DNA of 64,000 nt, taken from Clostridium beijerinckii HUN142 (lineage in GTDB: Bacteria; Bacillota; Clostridia; Clostridiales; Clostridiaceae). The position numbers and the translations under genes are program-made. The notes beneath the pieces were generated by a model. The model saw only the letters and a program-made list of their open reading frames with translations, was not told the DNA's origin and did no database searches. Within the stretch, counting starts at the first letter, position 1. Each line of letters opens with the position of its first letter. Shown here piece after piece: positions 53,008-62,400 of the stretch. Location: positions 248,250 through 312,249 of the forward strand of contig NZ_KK211335.1 of the NCBI RefSeq assembly GCF_000621745.1. Direction: 5' to 3'.

Positions 53008-54045
53008 ATGAAGAAAAAAAATGTATTAAATTTAATAAAATATTATGCTGAAAAAAATGATGCTGGATTTAGAGATCAAGCGTATGAAATAGCAAGATAT
53101 TTTGATGGGATTGGAAATTATCAGTTAGCTGAATATATAATGGCATTAATGTCGAATACCAATACTTTTGTTCCTCAAATAAGTGATAGTAATTCTAGTT
53201 TCTTTCGAAAAGTAGAGTATGGTACTGATTCGTTACCTTTACCAGAAGTTATTAAAGATGATGTTATTGGAATAGTAAATGCAATTGGTCATAATGCTGG
53301 TATTAATAAATTTTTATTTGAAGGCGCGCCAGGCACTGGAAAAACTGAAACTGCAAAGCAGATTGCACGAATATTAGAAAGAGATTTATTTATCGTGGAT
53401 TTTGATTCTATAATTGATAGTAAACTTGGTCAGACATCTAAAAACATTGCTTCTCTTTTTGAAGAGATTCGTAATTTTTCACATCCTGAAAAATTAATCA
53501 TTTTATTCGATGAAATTGATGCAATAGCTATTGATAGAATTAATTCAAATGATTTACGTGAAATGGGCAGGGCTACATCATCAGTATTAAAAGGAATGGA
53601 TTCACTAAATGAAAATATAGTTTTAATTGCAACAACAAATTTATTTGATGCATTTGATAAAGCTTTGACTAGAAGATTTGATTCGGTTATTGATTTTAAT
53701 AGATATAAGAGAGAAGATCTAATTGAAATTGGAGAAGCAATATTGAATGAATTGTTAGCTAAGTTCAAATTTGCTGGAAGAAATATGAGGTTGTTTAAAA
53801 AGATAATTAGTCTTATGGAAACAATACCTTACCCTGGGGAACTTAAAAATCTTTTAAAAACAGTTATTGCTTTTAGTAATCCGAGTAATGAATATGATTA
53901 TTTAAAAAGATTATATAATAGCGTTAATAAAAAGAATTTAGAAATGGATTTAAAAGAACTTCAAAATGAAGGATTTACCACTAGAGAAATAGAGATATTG
54001 ACAGGAATTTCTAAAAGTCAAGTTTCTAGAGAATTAAAGGAGTGA
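53008..54045 (+). CDS. AAA+ ATPase, IetA-like, with C-terminal HTH
   Basis: 345 residues from ATG 53008 behind AGGAGGTGA. Walker A is GAPGTGKTETA (about 106-116), Walker B LIILFDEIDAIA (about 162-173), sensor 1 in IATTNL and arginine finger in ALTRRFD. The fold is that of FtsH/CDC48-type AAA proteins. The last 25 residues (FTTREIEILTGISKSQVSREL) form a helix-turn-helix. The gene is 4 bp upstream of a subtilisin-like protease gene. This ATPase-protease pairing is that of IetAS, known from plasmid stability/incompatibility in Agrobacterium and listed among anti-phage systems. Assignment is by gene order and motifs. Confidence 0.8.
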   Translation: MKKKNVLNLIKYYAEKNDAGFRDQAYEIARYFDGIGNYQLAEYIMALMSNTNTFVPQISDSNSSFFRKVEYGTDSLPLPEVIKDDVIGIVNAIGHNAGINKFLFEGAPGTGKTETAKQIARILERDLFIVDFDSIIDSKLGQTSKNIASLFEEIRNFSHPEKLIILFDEIDAIAIDRINSNDLREMGRATSSVLKGMDSLNENIVLIATTNLFDAFDKALTRRFDSVIDFNRYKREDLIEIGEAILNELLAKFKFAGRNMRLFKKIISLMETIPYPGELKNLLKTVIAFSNPSNEYDYLKRLYNSVNKKNLEMDLKELQNEGFTTREIEILTGISKSQVSRELKE

Positions 54046-54049
54046 TTAT

Positions 54050-56269
54050 ATGAATGACCTTTTACAATTAAAGGGCACGTTTGAACAAAAATCAAATAAT
54101 TCAAGGCCTGGATCACCTGAATTGCCATCTGAAGCAACTGTAAAAGTTGAACACTTGGAAAAGCTAAAAAATGATTTAGAGGCTTTAAAAGAATTTTGGA
54201 GTGAAGATACAATTCTTAATGGAGCTCTAGTAAGTGTTTTTTATATAGACGTTATTGCTAAAAGTAGAAGAATATCAGGAACCTTAACAAAGGGCTCTAT
54301 CACTGCAAATAGTTCTATAGTTGGTGCCAAATTTTCAAAATCAGATAGAATGAAACATATAATTACTCACTATGTGAGTTTGGAAATGTTAAATGAGTCC
54401 ATAGAAAGATACAAAAAAAGTATAACTGTTTTGAAGAAACAGTTTAATGGTGTTATTAATTGCGAGGATGTTAAGAAATTAAATCAGAAAAAGATATCGT
54501 ATGACAATAGTTTAATAGCAAAGACAAATTTTTTAAAAATAATTGTTGATGCTCATTATGTTGAAAAATTTTCTATTGTTATGCAAGAAGAGGAATTGAG
54601 AGAAAACTCAATTATTACAATTTATAAGACTGATACAGATACAATTGAGCTTATGGATAAAATAGGGATTAATCTTCTTTCTGCAAGATTGATTGATGAT
54701 ACTACAATGTTATTAACACCAGACCAATTAGCAATTTTAAAGCAAAAAGCGCCATATTTGATATCTATGGCTATAAGTGATATTTCAAAATTAACAAAAA
54801 CAGATTTTGAGAATATCGATAGAGAAACTATTAATATTCCAAGTCCTAAAAATGAACCAACTATTGGTGTTATAGATACAATGTTTGATGAAAATGTATA
54901 TTTTTCTGAATGGGTTGATTTTAAGAATATGGTTAGCAGTGATATAGAATTATCACAAGATGATTATTTTCATGGAACTGCTGTTTCATCAATTATTGTA
55001 GATGGGCCATCAATTAATCCCGATTTAGATGATGGTTGCGGAAGGTTTAAAGTTAGGCATTTTGGTGTAGCGGCTGGAAGATACTTTAGTTCGTTTTCTA
55101 TTCTGAGAGCTATTAATGAAATTATTAGTTCTAATAAAGATATAAAAGTATGGAATTTATCATTAGGAGCACCTGTAGAAGTTAATCCTAATTTTATATC
55201 ACCAGAAGCAGCTATCTTAGACAAAATCCAATATGAAAATGATATTATTTTTATCATTGCAGGAACAAATAAAAATTCAATGAATAAAACAGTAGAGGCT
55301 ATAGGAGCACCAGCTGATTCTATAAACTCACTAGTCGTTAATTCTGTAGACTTTGAAAATAAACCTGCTAAATATTCAAGAAAAGGTCCAGTATTATCTT
55401 TTTTTACTAAGCCAGATGTTAGTTATTATGGAGGAGATGGAAATAAAAAAATAAGAGTATGTACATCTATGGGAGAGGCCTTTGTAGCAGGAACTTCATT
55501 TGCAGCTCCGTGGATTTCAAGAAAAATGTCTTATTTAATTGATGTTTTAGGATTAAGTAGAGAGGTGGCAAAAGCATTAATAATAAATTCAGCTACTGGA
55601 TGGCATCCTCAAAAAATATCTTCTTCATTAATTGGACATGGTGTTGTTCCTCAAAAAATTGATGACATATTAAAATCACCTAATGATGAAATTCGTTTTA
55701 TATTATCAGGAGTATCGGAAAAGTATGATACATATAATTATAATTTGCCTGTTCCAATTGATAAAGAGAAACACCCTTTTATTGCAAAAGCAACTATGTG
55801 TTATTTTCCTTACTGTTCAAGGAATCAAGGCGTAGATTATACTAATACAGAACTTGATATATATTTTGGGAGAATTAATGGAAAAGAAATAAAGTCTATA
55901 AATAATAATCAACAATGCACAGATGGTAATCATCTATATGAAGGAAATGCACGGAAATTTTATAGAAAGTGGGATAATGTGAAACATATTATAGAGTTTG
56001 CCAAAAATAATAAACCTAAAAAGGTGTATGATAAAGGTATCTGGGGAATTAGTATAAAAACAAAAGAACGCCTTGAAGAGAAATTTGGGGATGGAATTAA
56101 GTTTGGTATTGTTGTTACGTTGAAAGAAATAAATGGCGTTAATAGAATAGAAGACTTCATTAGAAATTGTTCATTAAGAGGATGGTTAGTGAATAGAGTC
56201 GATATTGATAATAGAATTGATATTTATAACATAGCTGAAGAAAATATTGATTTTGATGATGTGTTTTAA
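54050..56269 (+). CDS. Subtilisin-like serine protease, IetS-like
   Basis: 739 residues, no signal peptide, hence intracellular. The catalytic triad is visible: Asp in IGVIDTMFD (about 276), His in DDYFHGTAVSS (about 308) and Ser in GTSFAAPW (about 483); the oxyanion Asn is in IIAGTNKNS. About 260 N-terminal residues and 200 C-terminal residues flank the S8 domain and may be the target or partner recognition domains. It begins 4 bp after the AAA+ ATPase gene, with AAGGAG at the end of that gene. In IetAS-type systems the protease is the effector and the ATPase its regulator or antitoxin. Confidence 0.8.
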   Translation: MNDLLQLKGTFEQKSNNSRPGSPELPSEATVKVEHLEKLKNDLEALKEFWSEDTILNGALVSVFYIDVIAKSRRISGTLTKGSITANSSIVGAKFSKSDRMKHIITHYVSLEMLNESIERYKKSITVLKKQFNGVINCEDVKKLNQKKISYDNSLIAKTNFLKIIVDAHYVEKFSIVMQEEELRENSIITIYKTDTDTIELMDKIGINLLSARLIDDTTMLLTPDQLAILKQKAPYLISMAISDISKLTKTDFENIDRETINIPSPKNEPTIGVIDTMFDENVYFSEWVDFKNMVSSDIELSQDDYFHGTAVSSIIVDGPSINPDLDDGCGRFKVRHFGVAAGRYFSSFSILRAINEIISSNKDIKVWNLSLGAPVEVNPNFISPEAAILDKIQYENDIIFIIAGTNKNSMNKTVEAIGAPADSINSLVVNSVDFENKPAKYSRKGPVLSFFTKPDVSYYGGDGNKKIRVCTSMGEAFVAGTSFAAPWISRKMSYLIDVLGLSREVAKALIINSATGWHPQKISSSLIGHGVVPQKIDDILKSPNDEIRFILSGVSEKYDTYNYNLPVPIDKEKHPFIAKATMCYFPYCSRNQGVDYTNTELDIYFGRINGKEIKSINNNQQCTDGNHLYEGNARKFYRKWDNVKHIIEFAKNNKPKKVYDKGIWGISIKTKERLEEKFGDGIKFGIVVTLKEINGVNRIEDFIRNCSLRGWLVNRVDIDNRIDIYNIAEENIDFDDVF

Positions 56270-56647
56270 TTAATGTTTTAGTTTAGTAGACAAGCAGGTA
56301 TTTGGAAAAAATTTAAAATCTTATGAAGAAGAAAAATAGAATTATATAAAATGGGAATATGTGACGAAGCTAATTAAAAATCAACGACTTAGGATAGTTA
56401 TCATATGAAGGATTGTCAAAAAAATATGAAAAAGATGTGAAAGAAAAAATGATAAATATTTAAGATTTACTAAAGTTTTAAGAACAAATAAATTTTAGGA
56501 AGATGATAAGATCCCAAAGCAAAAAAGTCTTTGGGATTTTATTGATTTATTCAATATAATAAATTTAATTTGTGGTATAGAATATAAGTATTTTTATTTT
56601 ATAGGTGTATAATTCGGTAATAATACATATACAATGGTGGGGGAATA
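56270..56647. other. Intergenic region with terminator
   Basis: Short disrupted frames only; a terminator stands at 56510-56541. Confidence 0.5.
56510..56541. terminator. Terminator
   Basis: ATCCCAAAG and CTTTGGGAT around an A-rich loop, then TTTT. Confidence 0.75.
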
Positions 56648-57478
56648 ATGATGAATTATTTAAGAAATTTATTATTAACATTAACAACAGTAGGAGCGGT
56701 ATTAAGTTTTTATATAAAAGTATGTAGAGATTTTTTTATAGAAACCATCAAATTAAATTATAAGAATGTTCCAGGTAAGCAGTCAATTTTTGAAATAATT
56801 ACAATATGGATTATGTATAGTAGCATAATTATATATATAGTTTGGGTTATAGTATTTATATTAACTAAAGGAAGTATGATGAATATAAAGTCTACAGATA
56901 TAATAACTCAAGATAGAGTAGCATATTTAATTGCTGCAACAATACTTATTCTATTTTTGAATTCATTTTCATGTTTGGTAGTTAGTTTTTATATGCTAAG
57001 AAAATATTTTATTTATAAATTAGAGAGAAAATGTATAAAACGAGTAAGCAATAAGATGCGATTATGGATTAGGGGGAGCAAAATAACATCATCATTGTTA
57101 TGCTTGATTGGTATGTTTGTAATAATATATTATCCAATGCTTCAAATGTCGTTATTAAAAGAAGATAGAAATTTTATATTTATAAACACACTTAGCGTAG
57201 AAGAAATATCTACATTTGCTACATATGGAATTATAGCGTTTATAAGCTTAACATTTTTTATAATATTAAATAGTATGGAGGAAATTGCAAAAACTTTAAA
57301 TGAAAACTTCACTTACATAATTTTGACGGACACAGAAGAGATAGCATGCAATATTTATTTAGAATATAATGAGTATTATTTAGTATTTAGGAATGGAGTA
57401 CAGAGATATATAAGTAAAAGTAAAGTTAAAGAAATAAATAAAAGTACTTACTATTATGCAGACAAGATTTTAATTTAA
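56648..57478 (+). CDS. Membrane protein of unknown function
   Basis: 276 residues with about five hydrophobic helices (about 7-25, 52-73, 97-120, 147-165, 190-212). The C-terminal 60 residues are soluble and beta-like (FTYIILTDTEEIACNIYLEYNEYYLVFRNGVQRYIS). It starts behind GGTGGGGG. I do not recognise a family. Its position between an IetAS-like pair and a CRISPR-Cas locus makes a defence role possible but unproven. Confidence 0.6.
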   Translation: MMNYLRNLLLTLTTVGAVLSFYIKVCRDFFIETIKLNYKNVPGKQSIFEIITIWIMYSSIIIYIVWVIVFILTKGSMMNIKSTDIITQDRVAYLIAATILILFLNSFSCLVVSFYMLRKYFIYKLERKCIKRVSNKMRLWIRGSKITSSLLCLIGMFVIIYYPMLQMSLLKEDRNFIFINTLSVEEISTFATYGIIAFISLTFFIILNSMEEIAKTLNENFTYIILTDTEEIACNIYLEYNEYYLVFRNGVQRYISKSKVKEINKSTYYYADKILI

Positions 57479-57590
57479 AAATATAGCAGAATTTATGTAT
57501 AAGAATATAAATATTTTTTGTTATTGTAATAACTTACTCTTTGATATAAAATAGGTAAAAAAACAAGATGAATTTTAAAGGAGTGATTTT

Positions 57591-58106
57591 GTGAGTGGGA
57601 TAATGTATTTGTACGTATCTGATAAAAATGGAGCACATAAAATACCTAAACCAAAGCGTTCCACTTATACATATAGTACAACTTATAAAGCAGTTCCTAG
57701 TTTAGCAAATGAAGAAGTATTACTTGTAATATTATGCTATGAAACAGTAAATCGTAAACCTCGTGAATTAGACCTTGTATCATTTCATAGGGCCAGATTG
57801 GATGGAAAAGGATGTTATATACAGGATAAAGAAGAGGTTAATAATTCTTTGATTAATTTTGTTAATTATGCTTTTGCAACTTCTGATGAGTTAGCTTTAA
57901 GAGATACAATCCCTATACCAGTTGCGCCTAAAAACATACCTACAGAAAACGAAAAAAATGCACTTTATTCATATGTTAAAGAAAATTATCCGAGCTTATG
58001 GACTAACTGCTCATATTTAGTAGAACAGAATGTTAAAAGTATGGAAAAGCATCATAATGAATTAAAAGAACTTGTTAAAGAAGCATATAAGAAGAAAATA
58101 ATATAA
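57591..58106 (+). CDS. Soluble protein of unknown function
   Basis: 171 residues from GTG 57591 behind AAAGGAG. The sequence starts MSGIMYLYVSDKNGAHKIPKPKRSTY, has a central hydrophobic strand (EEVLLVILCYETVNRKPRELDLVSFHRARLDGKG) and a helical C-terminus (VEQNVKSMEKHHNELKELVKEAYKKK). No signal peptide, no membrane helix, no motif known to me. Followed by its own terminator at 58140. It is in the defence-type island. Confidence 0.6.
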   Translation: MSGIMYLYVSDKNGAHKIPKPKRSTYTYSTTYKAVPSLANEEVLLVILCYETVNRKPRELDLVSFHRARLDGKGCYIQDKEEVNNSLINFVNYAFATSDELALRDTIPIPVAPKNIPTENEKNALYSYVKENYPSLWTNCSYLVEQNVKSMEKHHNELKELVKEAYKKKII

Positions 58107-58139
58107 AATATTAAATAAACAACTAAGGAATAAATTTAT

Positions 58140-58162
58140 TAAGGAGCATTAAGTGCTCTTTG
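58140..58162 (+). terminator. Terminator
   Basis: AAGGAGCA and TGCTCTTT pair around TTAAG. Confidence 0.6.
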
Positions 58163-58334
58163 TGTCTGCGTCACTACATAATTCTTTTGTTATTTTTCTA
58201 TGTAAGTAATTATCACTATATTCATATAAATATAATTAACTGTAAATATTTATTCTTATATATGCTAGTTGCTACTATATACATGTTTTCTAAAGGATAA
58301 GTTAATTTATTGAATAATTATATTGGCGCTTAAC

Positions 58335-58556
58335 CAATCACCCCAAAAAGTACTGGTCATATAGCATATGTCTCTAAGCGTATAGGAGTTTTCCGGCAGC
58401 TCTAACCTAACATATACTAAGAGATATTATATATTAGACTAGTCTTTTGTTTGGCACCCGATGAGTTCAGAAGGTTAGTACACTTCGGGAAACGTTATTT
58501 AGCTGAAATGTATATGCCTTCTTTTCTGTATTAGGGTTTCGTGATGTAGATCATGA
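58335..58556 (+). ncRNA. Dispersed structured element, copy 3
   Basis: Reads CAATCACCCCAAAAA, TGGTCATATAGC, a hairpin region (ATATACTAAGAGATAT), TATTAGACTA, TTTGGCACCCGATGAG, ACACTTCGGGAAACGTTATT and on to ATGCCTTCTTT and GATGTAGATCATG. CCCGA and TCGGG can pair. It is the longest copy without interruption, and its 3' third equals the fragment at 35055-35135. Confidence 0.5.
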
Positions 58557-58650
58557 ATAATATGTTACTATATTTTTAAGTGAATAATTTTAATTTTGAG
58601 TAAATAGAAAACATATATTAAAGAAACATAAGCCTTTATTGATATTGTTA

Positions 58651-58817
58651 CAAAAGTGATTGGTAGCATTCCTGAATAATATCATATGAGTTATATCCAT
58701 CAATGAGAGTTCTTTTTAAAATATTATAAATTAATGGACCGAATTCTTCAGCTAATTTTTCTTTTGCTCATTATTTTTCCATCTGGTAACTAAAGTTTCA
58801 ATATAATCAAAATCCAT
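58651..58817 (-). pseudogene. Decayed second copy of the sigma factor gene
   Basis: On the minus strand ATG 58817 starts MDFDYIETLVTRWKNN, close to the gene at 51522, then loses frame through a deletion, and later shows LIYNILKRTLIDGYNSYDIIQECYQSLL before similarity ends. It keeps GAA at the codon that is TAA in the first copy. Upstream non-coding sequence is also shared. Confidence 0.75.
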
Positions 58818-59096
58818 ATGAACCTCCATTATCAATAAGAGTCATAAATTTAATGAAATATCTTGCATATATTGTGTTTAATGCTAAATTAACTTCTACA
58901 TATAGTATATATTGCTAGGTTACATATATCGGAGTATAAAAATAATTAGATTTATGTTGTTACTTAGGTTTAGATATTGAAGTTCTTGGTTGCAGCATCA
59001 TATATCTGCTCTTTTTAAAGGTGTACAACTTAGATGTAAATATAAAAAACTAAAGATTGTAGAGGAGATAGGTAAAATTTAGGAGAGGATGGAAAG

Positions 59097-59162
59097 ATGT
59101 ATTGTGATTGTATTACACCTCATGGATGGGAGGTTGATGTGAGCGGAGCTTGGATTAAGTAA
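59097..59162 (+). pseudogene. 3' end of a decayed endolysin gene
   Basis: Twenty-one codons, MYCDCITPHGWEVDVSGAWIK, then TAA: the terminal wall-binding repeat of an endolysin or surface protein (compare GSSGAWIQ at the end of the 29038 protein). The preceding GAGGAGATAGGTAAAATTTAG resembles the start region of the gene at 51679, so the middle of the gene has been deleted. Confidence 0.6.
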
Positions 59163-59224
59163 TAACGATCTCATAGTTTAATTAAAAGTTAATTAGAGAT
59201 TTTTAGAAAATATAGTGTAAATTA

Positions 59225-59252
59225 TTGACATAACAATAAAAGTCAATATAAT
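59225..59252 (+). promoter_or_regulatory. tracrRNA promoter
   Basis: Perfect consensus boxes: TTGACA at 59225-59230, 16 bp spacer, TATAAT at 59247-59252. Transcription would start about 59259, just before the anti-repeat. Confidence 0.85.
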
Positions 59253-59258
59253 ATAAAG

Positions 59259-59370
59259 TATAGGAACTAAGTAATTTATAGCATATCGAGAGTTTACTAG
59301 TTACTATAACAAGGCATAAAGCCGTAAGGTATCCCCTAAGTTCGTTTGAGCTTAGGGGTATCCTTTTTTT
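59259..59370 (+). ncRNA. tracrRNA of the type II CRISPR system
   Basis: The anti-repeat (59275-59310) matches the CRISPR repeat at 63964 in 31 or so of 36 positions in the same plus-strand sense, so it pairs with crRNA made from the minus strand; a three-base mismatch gives the usual bulge. AAGGCATAAAGCC (59311-59323) is the nexus-type hairpin. CCCCTAAG / CTTAGGGG followed by seven or eight T (59333-59370) is the terminator. Length about 110 nt. It lies directly upstream of cas9 in the same direction. Confidence 0.88.
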
Positions 59371-59447
59371 ATAAGAAAAATAAAAAAAGGTTCGATATAA
59401 ATGTATATAATTTAATATTATGTAAAGTATTAAAGGTAGGAGGAGTT

Positions 59448-62400
59448 ATGATGAAGGAAGATGTAAATTATAGATTAGGGTTAGATATAGGGATTACTTC
59501 CGTAGGTTGGTCAGTAATAAATTTGGATAAGAAACGAATAGAAGATTTGGGAGTAAGAATTTTTAATGCAGCAGAAAATTCTAAAGATGGAGCTTCTTTA
59601 GCATTGCCAAGAAGGTTAGCAAGAGGCAGAAGAAGATTATTTAGAAGAAAATCCTATAGGGTTGATAGGGTAAAAAAATTACTTATGGAAGCAAATATTT
59701 TAATCACAGATAAAAATATTTTAATCAGAGAAGAACGTGAAAAATTTTTTGCTGAATTTTTTAAGAAATGCAAAACTAAAAGTGGATTAGATGTTTGGGA
59801 AGCAAGAGTAAAAGCATTAGATGAAAAAGTTACAAATGAAGAATGGGCTAAAATATTAATTAATTTATGCAAAAAAAGAGGATTTAAATCTAACAGAAAA
59901 AATGAAGCTAATGATAAGGAAACAGGACAAGTTCTTTCAAGTATAAAGAGCAATGAAGAAAAAATGAAGAGTTTACAAGCGAGATCAGTAGGTGAATATA
60001 TTTATAAGGAAGTAAATTTATCGAATGATAGTTATAAAGGTTTTCGTAATAAAGTAGGACAGTATAATATGTGTGTGTCCAGAGCAATGTTAATGGATGA
60101 AATTATAACATTATTTGCTAGGCAAAGGGAATTAGGCGCAGATTTTGCGTCTGAAGAAATTGAAAAGAAGTATCTGGAGATTTTTAATTCTCAAAGACCA
60201 TATTCAAGATTTGAAGATTTAGAAAAAATGATAGGCTTTTGTACCTTTGAAAAGAAAAATAAAATTAAAAGAGCTTCTAAGAATAGTATTTCAGCTGAAG
60301 AATTTGTTTTATATGAAAATTTGAACAAGCTATCAATAGTAAATAAAGGTGATAAAAGAAAACTTACGAGTGAAGAAAGAAACTTAGCTATCTGTGAAGC
60401 TTACAAAAAGAATGAGATTAAATATACAGGATTAAGAAAGTTATTAAATTTAAATGATGAAGAAAGATTTTCTACTTTATCCTACAGTAATAAGGTTGAG
60501 ATTGCAAAAACTGAAAATACTAAATTTGTATCATTAAAAGGATATCATGAGGTTAGAAAAGCGATTGAAACAAATTTAGGTAAGGATAGATGGTTAGAGA
60601 TTAAGGATGATAGGAATATGCTTAATGATATAGTATATGTATTATCTATAGCTAAAACTGATGAGGAAATAGAGAAACAATTAAATTTGAGAGAAATTTC
60701 AGAAGATATAATTAAATCAGTATCAGATTTATCATTTAGTAAATTTATTAATCTTTCTATAACAGCAATTGAGAAAATAATGCCTTATTTGAAAGAAGGG
60801 TATCAATATAATGAAGCATGTGATAAAGCTGGATATGATTTTAAAGCAGTGTATGAAGGAACAAAATTAATCAAATTACCCAAAATAGGTATTGATGAAA
60901 TAGTTAATCCTGTTGTAAATAGGGCATTAGCTCAAACAAGAAAAGTAATAAATGCAGTTATAGATGAATATGGTTCTCCAATTGGAATTAATGTTGAACT
61001 GGCTAGGGAACTTGCTAAGAATTTTAAGGATAGAAAGACAATAGAAAAAGAACAAAAAGAAAATAGAGATAATAGAGAAAAATTAAGAAATCAACTTAAA
61101 GACTTAATGGGGAAGGAACCAACTGGAGCTGAAATTTTAAAATATAGATTGTGGAGTCAGCAGAAGGAAGAATGTGCATATACACAAGAAAGAATATCTA
61201 TAGAAAAATTATTTGAACCAGGTGAATATGAAATTGATCATATAATTCCATTTAGTAGAAGTTTTGACGATAGTATGAATAATAAAGGTTTGGTTAAAGG
61301 TACTGAAAATCAAAGAAAAGGTAATAGACTTCCATATGAGTATTTTGGTGAAGATGAAGAAAGATGGCATAATTTTGAGATATGGGTTGAAGATAGTAAT
61401 CTTCATCCAAAGAAAAAATATAATTTGCTTAAAAAGAAGTTTTCTAAAGAAGAACAGCGAGAATTTAAAGAAAGGAACTTGAATGATACAAAATATATTT
61501 GTAGTTATATATCTAATTTTATTGCAAATAGATTAATTTTTAAGGAAAGTGAATCCAAAAAGAAAGTTATTACTATTAATGGTAGAGCAACAGCTTATTT
61601 GAGAGCAAAATGGGGACTAACTAAAGTAAGAGAAGATGGGGATAAACATCACGCTTTGGATGCGACTGTAGTTGCAGTTGCAACTCAAGGCATGGTTCAA
61701 GAAATATCAAAATATAGTAAGGCTAAAGAGTTAAATTATATAAGACAAGGTGATGATTTTGTTGATATTGATACAGGAGAAATTGTTGTTTTAGAGGATT
61801 ACAGGTATTTATTGAAAGACAGACTTCCTAGGCCATGGCTAGGCTTTAGTGAAGAATTGATAACTAGGCTAAGTGATGATCCTGCAGAGGAATTAAAAAA
61901 ATCACCTATTAAAACTTATGATGAAGATTTTATAAAAAATACAGTAAGGCCTATCTTTGTTTCAAGAGTTCCATATAGGAAAATTGGAGGAAAGCTATTT
62001 AAAGAAACAATATACTCTCCCAAAGCATTTCAAGGAAAGACATTTGTAACAAAGAGAAATTTAACAGAACTAACACCTAAAGATATTGATAACATTTATA
62101 ATTATCAAACAGATAAAAAACTTTATGATGCTATTAAATGTAAATTAATTGAGCATAATGGAAATGCGAAAAAAGCATTTGAAGAAGAATTTAGAAAGCC
62201 AACTAAAGACGGAAAATTAGGTCCGGTGGTAAGAAGTATTAAAATTAACGCTACAGTGCCATTTAAAGATGGAATAGATTTAAATGGTGGAAAAGTGGCT
62301 AAGGAAGGAATTGTAAGGGTTGATATATACGAAAAATGTGGAAAGTATTATTCAGTGCCAGTCTATAGAAATGAAATAGCTAAAGGGATCATTCCCAAGA

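Larger units (their letters stand above)
58107..59224. other. Region of remnants before the CRISPR locus
   Basis: Carries a terminator (AAGGAGCA/TGCTCTTT, 58140-58162), structured element copy 3, a decayed sigma factor gene and the last codons of a decayed endolysin gene. No intact gene. Confidence 0.6.

Noticed and set aside
59346..59447. N-terminal extension of Cas9 (34 extra codons)
   Set aside because: The first codons lie in the tracrRNA terminator and lack a ribosome site; ATG 59448/59451 follows TAGGAGG and leads straight into RuvC-I.
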